Shown in pieces: positions 1-7,856 of a stretch of DNA of 64,000 bases. The DNA lies in the NCBI RefSeq assembly GCF_900129275.1, contig NZ_FQUX01000012.1, positions 60,352-124,351 of the forward strand, in the 5' to 3' direction. How positions within the stretch are numbered: the first letter of the stretch is position 1; each line of letters begins with the position of its first letter. The position numbers and the translations under genes were made by a program. The notes under the pieces are model-generated. The model saw nothing but the letters and a program-made list of their open reading frames with translations, was not told the DNA's origin and did no database searches. The stretch is from Arenibacter palladensis (GTDB lineage Bacteria; Bacteroidota; Bacteroidia; Flavobacteriales; Flavobacteriaceae).

Positions 1-1067
1 TCCACGGACAATTTACTGTGTGTGGTAGACGCCGGATGTGTAACTATGCTTCTTGAATCCCCTAAATTGGCCGACAATGACAACATTTTTATAGCGTTGA
101 AGAATTTTTGTCCGGCCTCAACCCCTCCTTTTACCTCAAATGCCACAACGCAACCCCCTGCCTTCATCTGTTTCTTGGCCACTTCATATTTAGGATGCGA
201 TTTTAAAAAGGGATATTTTACCCAATTAACCTTGGGGTTACCCTCCAGGAATTCGGCCAGCTTCAGTGCATTGTCACAATGCTTGTCTACCCGCAGTGCC
301 AAAGTTTCCAAACTTTTGGATAGCACCCAAGCATTAAAAGGTGATAACGAAGGGCCAGTTATCCTGGAAAAGCGATACACCTTATCTATCAATGCCTTGC
401 TCCCCACAGTGATACCGGCCAAGACCCTTCCTTGACCATCCATTAATTTTGTTCCTGAATGGATGACCAAATCGGCCCCATACTTTATAGGCTGCTGTAA
501 ATAGGGCGAAGCAAAACAATTATCTATGATATATATCAAATTGTGCTTTTTGGCAAAATTGCCCAATACCTCTAAGTCCAAAACGTCCACTCCCGGATTG
601 GTGGGCGTCTCTGCATAGATAATTTTGGTTTTTGGAGTGAGCAATTTCTCTAATTTATCCAGCTCATCTATTTTAAAATAGCTGGTTGACACATTCCATT
701 TTGGGAAAAACTGAGTGAACAAGCTATGGGTAGACCCAAATATACTTCTAGAAGAAATTATGTGATCCCCACTATCCAATAGCGCAGCAAAAGTTGAAAA
801 CACGGCCGCCATACCCGACGCAAAGGCAAAACCATCCTCGGCCCCTTCCATCTTACAAACCTTTTCAATAAACTCGGAAGAATTGGGGTTGCTATACCTT
901 GAATATATATTACGTTCCTTTTCCTCCGCGAAAGAGGCACGCATGTCCTCCGCATCCTCAAAAATAAAACTAGAGGTTAAATACATTGGTGTGGAATGCT
1001 CCAAAAATTGGGTGCGTTCCGTTTGGGTGCGTATAGCTTCCGTTTCAAATTTAAAATTCTTCTTCAT
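1..1067 (-). CDS. metZ: O-succinylhomoserine sulfhydrylase-like PLP enzyme (partial, C-terminus off window)
   Basis: This is a Cys/Met-metabolism PLP enzyme (fold type I) that joins an activated homoserine with sulfide to give homocysteine in the cytoplasm. It starts at the ATG at 1067 and shows the YSRYSNPN motif near the N-terminus, a GMAAVFS segment, and the PLP-lysine context VIHSGTKLMDGQG. The last visible codons give the SIVTHPASTTH motif near the family's C-terminus, so roughly 35-40 residues lie beyond base 1. It is the third gene of the set led by the SAM-I riboswitch, 124 bp after the metX-thrA fusion. The SRYSNPN motif and the lack of a MetY-like insertion favour MetZ, but cystathionine gamma-synthase cannot be excluded from sequence alone. 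Confidence 0.85.
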   Translation of the reverse strand, partial: MKKNFKFETEAIRTQTERTQFLEHSTPMYLTSSFIFEDAEDMRASFAEEKERNIYSRYSNPNSSEFIEKVCKMEGAEDGFAFASGMAAVFSTFAALLDSGDHIISSRSIFGSTHSLFTQFFPKWNVSTSYFKIDELDKLEKLLTPKTKIIYAETPTNPGVDVLDLEVLGNFAKKHNLIYIIDNCFASPYLQQPIKYGADLVIHSGTKLMDGQGRVLAGITVGSKALIDKVYRFSRITGPSLSPFNAWVLSKSLETLALRVDKHCDNALKLAEFLEGNPKVNWVKYPFLKSHPKYEVAKKQMKAGGCVVAFEVKGGVEAGQKFFNAIKMLSLSANLGDSRSIVTHPASTTHSKLSV

Positions 1068-1161
1068 TATTTCTGATCTGTCTAATTCTTCTATTTTCTC
1101 CTACTAAAATTAATATGCATGATTCCGATGTAGGATTCGGCTATTTAATGACATTTCCCCG

Positions 1162-1185
1162 GTGGCTGAGCGGAGCCGAAGCCAC
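1162..1185. repeat. Short GC-rich inverted repeat
   Basis: A GTGGCT/AGCCAC stem encloses GAGCGGAGCCGA in the 124-bp gap between the fusion gene and the metZ-like gene. It is far more GC-rich than its surroundings. It resembles the short dispersed palindromes with a GAGCG..CCGAAG core that I recall from Flavobacteriaceae intergenic DNA. I see only this copy in the window. It could also form an RNA hairpin that sets relative expression of the two genes. Confidence 0.4.
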
Positions 1186-1191
1186 AGAAAT

Positions 1192-4100
1192 TTATCCTTT
1201 TTCCGCAATTCGCAATATATCCCCAAAAACACCCCTGGCCGTAACCGCAGCTCCTGCGCCCGCACCTTGAATAACCAACGGATGCTGTCCATAGGACTCT
1301 GTATATATTTCAATGATGGAATCCGATCCTTTTATTTGTCCTAGAGCGCTTTCTTTGGGAACAGAGATCAATTTTACCTCCAACTTCCCTTTTTCCTTTT
1401 GCAGGTCCCCGGACAGGTCCCCTACATAACGTAGTACATGACCAGGCTTTTGCGCATTCTTTATCTTGCTAAACTTTTCATCCAAGATAGCCAATCGCTC
1501 CAAAAAGCCTTTTACGTCCCCATCCTGCAACGACTCCGGAATCAAATTTTCAATTTGAATATCCGAAAACTCATTGCTCAGATCCAATTCCCTGGCCAAA
1601 ATAAGCAGCTTCCTGCCCACATCGTTACCCGAAAGATCTTCGCGCGGATCCGGTTCGGTATACCCCAAGTCCATCGCTTCCCTTAAAATTTCCGAGAACA
1701 AGGCATCCTTTTCCGAAAAGGTGTTGAAAATATAGCTTAAGGAACCCGAAAACACCCCTTTTATTCTGGTGATGTTCTCTCCTGAAAGATGCAACAATTT
1801 AATGGTATCTATCAAAGGCAATCCCGCACCTACGTTGGTTTCATATAAGTATTGCTTTTGATGCTTGGCAAGTTCCTCCCTAAGCAACTGGTAATAATCG
1901 AACCGTAGTGTATTGGCAATCTTATTGGATGACACCAAATCAAATCCATTATCCACAAAATCAAAATAGGAGGCCACAAAATCTTCATTGGCAGTATTGT
2001 CTACCGCAATAAGGTTTTCCAAATGATTGTCCTTGGCATATTTAAATATATCGTCCAGTTTGTAGGGTATAGCCTTAGTTTCCATGGCGCTTTTCCAATT
2101 TTTGGAAATCCCATTTTTATTCAAAAGAACCTTTTTAGAATTGGCAACCGCAAATACATTGATATGGATACCCTTTCTTTTTTCGATGGTCTTATTGGAT
2201 TTAAGAATTTGATCAATTAGGGTTCCACCAACGTTTCCATGTCCAAAAATGGCCAAATTCACTTTTTTGCTTATCCCAAATATCTGCCCGTGCACTACAT
2301 TCAATGCCTTGTGCAAATCTGATTTTTTTACCACCAAACTCACATTTTTTCCCGAAACGGTATTGTTGAACAACAAAGGAACCACCTGGTTTTTGATGAG
2401 TGCATTGAATGGCTTGTGAAAAGTACTCAAGTCCTGTCCTACAATGGAAATAACCGATACTTGATCTATAACCGTGATATTGTTGATATCCTGTAGTTTG
2501 AAATCGGTTTGAAACTCCTCTTCCAAGGAAGTTTTGGCCAAATTGGCATTTTTGGCGTCGACCACCAAACCAATCCCCCTTTCCGATGACCCTTGGGAAA
2601 TAATACTAACACTTATATTGTTATTGCCCATTGTCCTAAAGATACGGGCATCTACCCCTACCTTACCCAATAAACCGCGACCTTCTAAATTGATCAACGC
2701 CATATTTTCGATGACGGACAAGGATTTTATACCCTCCTTGCTGGTCTTGGCACTGATCAAGGTACCCTCATTATCGTTGTTAAAGGTATTTAGGATCCGC
2801 AGCGGAATATTCTTTTCTATTAATGGAATAATAGTCTTTGCATGTAAGATATTGGTTCCAAAATTTGCCAACTCATTAGCTTCGCTATAGGAAAGTTCCG
2901 AGATTCTTTTGGCCTCTGGAACCAAATCCGGGTTGGCCGTAAATATCCCATCTACATGGGTGTAGTTCTGCAATTCTTCCGCATTGAGGTAATTGGCCAA
3001 TAAGGCAGCGGAATAATTACTTCCATTTCTACCCAAGGTAGTTGTTTCATTCTGCTCATTGGAGGCAATAAAACCAGTAGTGACCACTACTGCATCCATT
3101 TCCAATTTCCCAAACTCACTTTTTACATTTTCCTTGGACAAGGTCTCCAATACCTTGGCATCGCCAAAGTTGGAATCTGTTTTAATAAGTTGTCTCGAAT
3201 CGATGAATTTTGCATTGACCCCTCTGCCAATAAGCAATTTGGTCACCAATTTTGCGGAAAGCAACTCTCCAAAAGCCAACACCTGGTCCTTTATTTTAGG
3301 GCTATAATCCCCCAATAATGCTACCCCTTCAAACAATTTTACCAATCCACGAAAGTCTTCGGAAAGATTTACATTGCTATAGGTGTGCTTTTGATATTTT
3401 TCAAATTCTTCAAAATCCTTTACATAGTCCAACCCTTTGGCGGCTTTGTCCAAAATAGCTTCCAATTCGTCCGTAGCCTTGTTCCTTGCCGAAACAACTA
3501 CTGCAATATTTTCACCATCGGCGACCTTATCCGTTATTATCTGAAGTACGGTATCCAACCCCTCTCCATTGGCCAATGACTTGCCACCAAATTTCAGGAC
3601 CTTCACTTTTTTAGATCTTCCATTACGCTCAAAAACTCCCTTTAACAACTCCTCCATTTGATTGAACTCTATCAAGAAGGCATCATGCCCGTGTAGGGAA
3701 TGTATTTCCCCGTAGGTTACATTGCTGTTTGCCTGGGCCAATTTCTTAAAGGTATCCTTGTTTTCCTGGGCCGTAAAAAAAAGGTCGGAATCTACCCCAA
3801 TAATATGGATATTGGTATCGCTATTCTGTAGATTAATAAATGCCTCTTCCCCATTTCTATTGATATCAATGGTCTTCAGCAATTGATTCATTAGTTTGTA
3901 GGCAGACAATTGAAAACGTTCCTGTAATTTTTTACCATGGTGTGTCAACCAACTCTCTACATTAAAGACTTTTAGCTCCTCATTGGTACTTCTTTTAAAA
4001 CGCTCCTTAAAGGATTCCGGTGTCCTATAACAGAGCATGGCATGCATACGTGCATCATGCACTGGCTGCTTGGAGTTTATTAAAAACTGTTCCTGAATCT

Positions 4101-4578
4101 GGCAATTGGCAATAAGCCAGTCCGTAGACTTCCAATCGGATGCTACCGGAATAAGATGTTCTGTTAAGTGGGGATCAAGGGCAGCCATTTCCCAGGCGAT
4201 ACCCCCTCCTAAAGAACCACCTATAAGTGCATATAACTTACTTATTTTTAAGGCCTCCAGTCCAAGAAGAAAAATCTTGGCAATGTCCTTGGCAACAAAA
4301 TCCTTGTAATTATCTATTACAAACCCATCATACCCATTTCCAGGTATATTGAAACATAGAATGGTGTACTTCTTGGTGTCTATACATTTACCCTCCCCGA
4401 TCAAGGTTGTCCACCAGCCATTTTCGCCCGCCACATTGGAATTACCGGTAAGGGCGTGGTTTACCAATATGATAGGTGCGGAATGCAATGGTTGGCCAAA
4501 GATCTCATAGGACAGATTAATATCCAAGGTCTTACCGCTATAGGTTATGTATTTATTTATTGAAAGATGATGTAACAT
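1192..4578 (-). CDS. metX-thrA: Trifunctional fusion: homoserine O-acyltransferase (MetX-like) - aspartokinase - homoserine dehydrogenase
   Basis: One uninterrupted 1128-residue frame carries three enzymes. Residues 1 to about 318 are an alpha/beta-hydrolase of the MetX type with a GGSLGG nucleophile elbow (Ser122), an Asp in SDLFF (Asp265) and a GHDAF histidine (His298), so the triad is intact. The segment after NIPGNGYDG is shorter than in ordinary MetX. Residues about 324-770 are aspartokinase, with KFGGKS at 329-334, TTLGRNGS near 513-520, and ACT-type repeats at about 620-765. Residues about 770-1128 are homoserine dehydrogenase with a GHGNVG nucleotide-binding loop at 779-784. Together they turn aspartate into aspartyl phosphate, reduce the semialdehyde to homoserine, and acylate it. 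The aspartate-semialdehyde dehydrogenase step is absent here. The gene lies 142 bp downstream of metY, in the SAM-I-led set. ThrA-type AK-HSD fusions are common; the added MetX domain is the unusual part, although I believe related flavobacteria may share it. Confidence 0.93.
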   Translation of the reverse strand: MLHHLSINKYITYSGKTLDINLSYEIFGQPLHSAPIILVNHALTGNSNVAGENGWWTTLIGEGKCIDTKKYTILCFNIPGNGYDGFVIDNYKDFVAKDIAKIFLLGLEALKISKLYALIGGSLGGGIAWEMAALDPHLTEHLIPVASDWKSTDWLIANCQIQEQFLINSKQPVHDARMHAMLCYRTPESFKERFKRSTNEELKVFNVESWLTHHGKKLQERFQLSAYKLMNQLLKTIDINRNGEEAFINLQNSDTNIHIIGVDSDLFFTAQENKDTFKKLAQANSNVTYGEIHSLHGHDAFLIEFNQMEELLKGVFERNGRSKKVKVLKFGGKSLANGEGLDTVLQIITDKVADGENIAVVVSARNKATDELEAILDKAAKGLDYVKDFEEFEKYQKHTYSNVNLSEDFRGLVKLFEGVALLGDYSPKIKDQVLAFGELLSAKLVTKLLIGRGVNAKFIDSRQLIKTDSNFGDAKVLETLSKENVKSEFGKLEMDAVVVTTGFIASNEQNETTTLGRNGSNYSAALLANYLNAEELQNYTHVDGIFTANPDLVPEAKRISELSYSEANELANFGTNILHAKTIIPLIEKNIPLRILNTFNNDNEGTLISAKTSKEGIKSLSVIENMALINLEGRGLLGKVGVDARIFRTMGNNNISVSIISQGSSERGIGLVVDAKNANLAKTSLEEEFQTDFKLQDINNITVIDQVSVISIVGQDLSTFHKPFNALIKNQVVPLLFNNTVSGKNVSLVVKKSDLHKALNVVHGQIFGISKKVNLAIFGHGNVGGTLIDQILKSNKTIEKRKGIHINVFAVANSKKVLLNKNGISKNWKSAMETKAIPYKLDDIFKYAKDNHLENLIAVDNTANEDFVASYFDFVDNGFDLVSSNKIANTLRFDYYQLLREELAKHQKQYLYETNVGAGLPLIDTIKLLHLSGENITRIKGVFSGSLSYIFNTFSEKDALFSEILREAMDLGYTEPDPREDLSGNDVGRKLLILARELDLSNEFSDIQIENLIPESLQDGDVKGFLERLAILDEKFSKIKNAQKPGHVLRYVGDLSGDLQKEKGKLEVKLISVPKESALGQIKGSDSIIEIYTESYGQHPLVIQGAGAGAAVTARGVFGDILRIAEKG

Positions 4579-4720
4579 AGGTTGTTTGTACTAGTAATTG
4601 ACTTTAATCAACATTGTCATAGATTATAAAAAGACAAGGGAGCGCGATGTTATTTAACATATTAATTGCTGCACTCCCGTATCACTTTACCAATGCCTAC
4701 AAAAGGATATTAAATATTTA

Positions 4721-6013
4721 TTATGCCAAAACAGATTTATCAATGACAGAAAATGCCTGCACCAAATCCGCTTTTATATCTTCAATATCCTCCAACCCTA
4801 CACATAGACGTATTAGATCTTTTGTTACTCCTGTAGTTTGCTGGGCTTCATCATCTAATTGTTGGTGCGTTGTACTCGCAGGATGAATAATTAAAGACTT
4901 TGTATCTCCAATATTGGCCAATAAAGAAAATAGCTTGGTTTCATCGACCACCTTTTTGGCCGATTCATAACCTCCTTTAACCCCGAAGGTCACGATTCCA
5001 CTTTGTCCTTTTGGAAGATATTTCTTTGCCAAGGAATAATAGGGACTGGATGAAAGGCCAGGATAGTTTACCCATGCCACTTCCTTTCTACCCTCTAACC
5101 ATTTGGCCAATTCCAAAGCATTTTCGCTATGTTTCTTTATACGAAGTTCCAAGGTTTCCAAACCTTGAATAATTTGAAAGGCATTAAACGGACTCAAGGC
5201 AGCTCCTAGGTCCCTTAAACCTTCAATTCTTACTTTTGCAATAAAGGCTGCCGCTCCCAAGACATCGTGATAGACCAATCCATGGTAACCCGGGGATGGC
5301 TCGGTAAACTCAGGGAATTTTCCACTGCTCCAATCGAAAGTTCCTGCATCTACAATTACACCTCCCATGGAAGTACCATTGCCATTAATATATTTTGTAA
5401 GGGAATGTATTACAATGTTTGCTCCATATTCAATTGGTTTTATCAGAGCACTAGTAGCAACCGTATTATCTACTATAAATGGTATTTTGGCTTTTTTGGC
5501 CACTTCGGATATTGCCTTCAAATCCAATACGTCCAATTTAGGATTCCCCAAGGATTCCACGAAAATGGCCCTTGTATTTTCCTGAATGGCATTGGCAAAA
5601 TTCTCCTCATCCCCTGGCTCAACAAAAGTGGTGGTTATGCCCAATCTTGGCAAAGTCACCGCCAACAAATTATAGGTTCCTCCATAAAGGCTACTGGAAG
5701 CCACAATATGATCACCCGTTTTAAGTAGAACCAATAAAGCGGTAGAAATGGCTGCTGTCCCGGATGCGGTAACCACACTGGCAATACCACCTTCCAAGGC
5801 TGCCAAACGCTGCTCCAAAATGTCATTGGTAGGGTTGTTCAGCCTAGTGTAAATAAAGCCAGGTTCCGATAAATTAAAAAGATTGGCCGCATGGTCCGTA
5901 TTATTAAATACATAGGCGGTATTCTGATAAATAGGTACCGCTCTGGTGCCAGCTGTTAATTTTGTGTCATGTCCGGCATGCAAAGCGTTTGTTGAAAATT
6001 TTTGAGTACTCAT
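4721..6013 (-). CDS. metY: O-acetylhomoserine sulfhydrylase
   Basis: A PLP-dependent enzyme that makes homocysteine from O-acetylhomoserine and sulfide. I chose the ATG at 6013 (MSTQKFSTNALHAGHD) over the in-frame start at 6079. The extra 22 residues are hydrophobic and unlike the family, and 6013 gives the usual length of about 430. The sequence shows the N-terminal TNALHAGHD motif, YTRLNNPTNDILEQR, the PLP lysine in HSLTKYINGNG, and the HPASTTHQQL motif near the C-terminus. It is the first gene after the SAM-I aptamer, with about 125 nt between aptamer and ATG. It sits next to its presumed substrate supplier, the MetX domain of the fusion. Confidence 0.93.
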   Translation of the reverse strand: MSTQKFSTNALHAGHDTKLTAGTRAVPIYQNTAYVFNNTDHAANLFNLSEPGFIYTRLNNPTNDILEQRLAALEGGIASVVTASGTAAISTALLVLLKTGDHIVASSSLYGGTYNLLAVTLPRLGITTTFVEPGDEENFANAIQENTRAIFVESLGNPKLDVLDLKAISEVAKKAKIPFIVDNTVATSALIKPIEYGANIVIHSLTKYINGNGTSMGGVIVDAGTFDWSSGKFPEFTEPSPGYHGLVYHDVLGAAAFIAKVRIEGLRDLGAALSPFNAFQIIQGLETLELRIKKHSENALELAKWLEGRKEVAWVNYPGLSSSPYYSLAKKYLPKGQSGIVTFGVKGGYESAKKVVDETKLFSLLANIGDTKSLIIHPASTTHQQLDDEAQQTTGVTKDLIRLCVGLEDIEDIKADLVQAFSVIDKSVLA

Positions 6014-6137
6014 GATTTCTTGTTTTTTTATATTATTAAAATAGATAAAATAAAAAGCCAAAACAAATAATGCGGACAATGCAATATTATAAAATCAAAA
6101 AGTTAAAAAGAAAATCCGTTACAGAAGTAACCGTTAG

Positions 6138-6279
6138 TGTTATCTGCCATGGATACTGTAAAACAAGCCTTAATAATTTGGCCCAGTATTTAGGTAGAAT
6201 TTAGCACCTTCTTTAATAATTGATCAAAGGGTTGCTAAGGCTTCAAAGGGTCTATTCCCTCCACCTTTCTTGATAACAA
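6138..6279 (-). ncRNA. SAM-I (S-box) riboswitch leading metY
   Basis: Read on the minus strand, the leader contains the S-box core in order: GTTATCAAGA, GGTGGAGGGA, CCCTTTGAAGCC, AGCAACC, and GGTGCTAAATTC. P1 closes as GTTATC (6277-6272) with GATAAC (6144-6139), and P4 as TACTG with CAGTA. This is the classic SAM-sensing fold. A TATATTTG box (6315-6308) lies about 30 nt upstream. Downstream of P1, a GTTAC-TTCT-GTAAC hairpin is followed by an interrupted T-rich run, a weak candidate terminator. Expected action is to shut down metY, the fusion and the metZ-like gene when SAM is plentiful. Confidence 0.93.
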
Positions 6280-6307
6280 TTCAATAAGTGTTTGAACTTT
6301 AGGTTTG

Positions 6308-6315
6308 CAAATATA
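6308..6315 (-). promoter_or_regulatory. Candidate -7 box upstream of the SAM-I leader
   Basis: TATATTTG on the minus strand matches the Bacteroidota TAnnTTTG -7 element. It would start transcription about 20-25 nt before the S-box P1 helix. I do not see a clean -33 TTG at the usual spacing. Confidence 0.45.
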
Positions 6316-6354
6316 GGTATGGAAAATTCTTTTTTCCTAATCTTTTCAATAAAA

Positions 6355-7611
6355 TTATAAACCGAAGGCTTCCTTCACCATATCAACGGCATCCAATTTC
6401 TCCCAAGTAAATAATTCCACTTCCTTTTCTACCCTTCCGTTGTAAGGCGATTCAAAAATCTTGGTTATTTTTTTAGGTTCTTTGCCCATATGTCCGTAGG
6501 CCGCCGTTTCCAAATAAATGGGATTTCTAAGTTTTAATCTGTCTTCTATGGAAAAAGGACGCATATCAAACAATTGGGATACTTTCTTGGCAATCTCGCC
6601 ATCGCTCAAAGCTACTTTAGCGGAACCATAGGTATCCACAAAAATAGAAGTAGGCTCCACAACACCTATAGCGTAACTAACCTGAACCAAAATTTCATCG
6701 GCAACCCCTGCAGCAACAAGATTTTTGGCTGCATGGCGCGCGGCATAGGCAGCACTTCGATCTACTTTACTGGGGTCTTTTCCACTAAAAGCTCCGCCAC
6801 CATGGGCCCCCTTGCCACCATAGGTGTCCACGATAATCTTTCTTCCGGTTAAACCGGTATCGCCATGGGGCCCACCTATAACAAATTTCCCTGTAGGGTT
6901 AATATGGTACTTTATAGTATCGTTAAAAAGCTTCTGTATTGCCACTGGCAATTGTTCCTTGACCCTTGGTATAAGAATTGAAATAATATCCTTCTTAATT
7001 TTGGCCAACATCACATCGTCATCCTTATCAAACTCATCATGCTGCGTAGAAACAACAATAGTATCTATTCGTTGTGGAACATTATCATCGGAATATTCTA
7101 TAGTTACTTGCGCCTTGGCATCTGGCCTTAGATAGGAAATTGCATCTCCTACCCTTCTCAAATCTGCCAAAACCTGCAATATTTTATGGGAAATATCCAA
7201 GGCCAAAGGCATATAGTTTTCCGTTTCCTTGGTGGCATAACCGAACATCATACCTTGATCGCCTGCCCCCTGATCTTCTTTGGCACCACGATCTACCCCT
7301 TGGTTGATCTCTTTGGACTGCTCATGGATCAACGAAATTACACCACAGGAATCCCCGCTAAACTTATAATCACCATTGGTATACCCAATTTTATTGATAA
7401 CATCCCTCGCTATTTGTTGTACATCAAGATAGGTATGGCTCTTAACTTCCCCGGCCAATACCACCTGACCAGTGGTCACCAAGGTTTCGCAAGCCACCTT
7501 GCTTTCCGAGTCAAAAGCCAAAAAATGATCCAATAACGCATCACTAATTTGATCCGCTATTTTATCTGGATGTCCTTCACTAACAGATTCCGAAGTAAAT
7601 AAATATGCCAT
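6355..7611 (-). CDS. metK: S-adenosylmethionine synthetase
   Basis: It makes SAM from methionine and ATP in the cytoplasm and is the last step of the locus. The 418 residues include the SVSEGHPDK start motif, the [12 protein letters not shown] hexapeptide region, and the [20 protein letters not shown] catalytic loop. The length is close to the usual 385-420. AGAAAGGATTT precedes the ATG, a fair ribosome site. The gene is separated from metY by the SAM-I leader and has its own SAM-II-type leader, so it is probably transcribed separately. Confidence 0.98.
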   Translation of the reverse strand: MAYLFTSESVSEGHPDKIADQISDALLDHFLAFDSESKVACETLVTTGQVVLAGEVKSHTYLDVQQIARDVINKIGYTNGDYKFSGDSCGVISLIHEQSKEINQGVDRGAKEDQGAGDQGMMFGYATKETENYMPLALDISHKILQVLADLRRVGDAISYLRPDAKAQVTIEYSDDNVPQRIDTIVVSTQHDEFDKDDDVMLAKIKKDIISILIPRVKEQLPVAIQKLFNDTIKYHINPTGKFVIGGPHGDTGLTGRKIIVDTYGGKGAHGGGAFSGKDPSKVDRSAAYAARHAAKNLVAAGVADEILVQVSYAIGVVEPTSIFVDTYGSAKVALSDGEIAKKVSQLFDMRPFSIEDRLKLRNPIYLETAAYGHMGKEPKKITKIFESPYNGRVEKEVELFTWEKLDAVDMVKEAFGL

Positions 7612-7699
7612 AAATCCTTTCTAAATAAAAATTAATAGGGATTTGACCAAGCATACTAGAGAAGAGTGGATGTTACAGTTCCAATGGAACAGAACAACG

Positions 7700-7773
7700 T
7701 AAACTGCTTTAGCATTTATTTATGCCGAAACTAATTCAGCACATGAGGTTGCAATCAGTCAAATCCTTCCTCG
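7700..7773 (-). ncRNA. SAM-II riboswitch upstream of metK
   Basis: The minus-strand leader contains the SAM-II hallmarks. A P1 of GAGG/CCTC (7772-7769 with 7748-7745) encloses GGATTTGACTGATTGCAA. An ATAAA segment and TGCTAAAGCAGT follow. The loop ACTG is complementary to the 3' CAGT, and GCA to TGC, as expected for the H-type pseudoknot. Between P1 and ATAAA there is an extra TGCTGAA/TTCGGCA hairpin. The aptamer ends about 90 nt before the metK ATG. SAM-II is best known from Alphaproteobacteria but also reported from Bacteroidota (from memory). The match is by eye, not by covariance model. Confidence 0.78.
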
Positions 7774-7788
7774 ATATTTTTTCGCGTA

Positions 7789-7796
7789 CAAAAGTA
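7789..7796 (-). promoter_or_regulatory. Candidate metK -7 promoter box
   Basis: TACTTTTG on the minus strand fits TAnnTTTG. Its predicted start site would be about 10 nt before the SAM-II P1 helix, which is the expected position for a short aptamer leader. No clear -33 TTG is seen. Confidence 0.45.
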
Positions 7797-7856
7797 CAAG
7801 AATTCTTGACGTAACTAAAAATGTTTAACAACAAATTTAAAATTGACCCTAAAAAT

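Noticed and set aside
22..435. Open frame of 137 codons on the plus strand
   Set aside because: It lies antisense to the metZ-like gene, whose motifs are clear; no start signal or recognisable protein features.
2534..2890. Plus-strand open frame of 118 codons within the fusion gene region
   Set aside because: It is antisense to the aspartokinase domain and has the composition of a reverse-strand shadow.
5267..5728. 153-codon plus-strand frame within metY
   Set aside because: Antisense shadow of a conserved PLP enzyme; no ribosome site or homologous look.
6013..6079. Extended N-terminus of MetY
   Set aside because: The extra 22 residues are hydrophobic and do not match the family; the ATG at 6013 gives the usual start.
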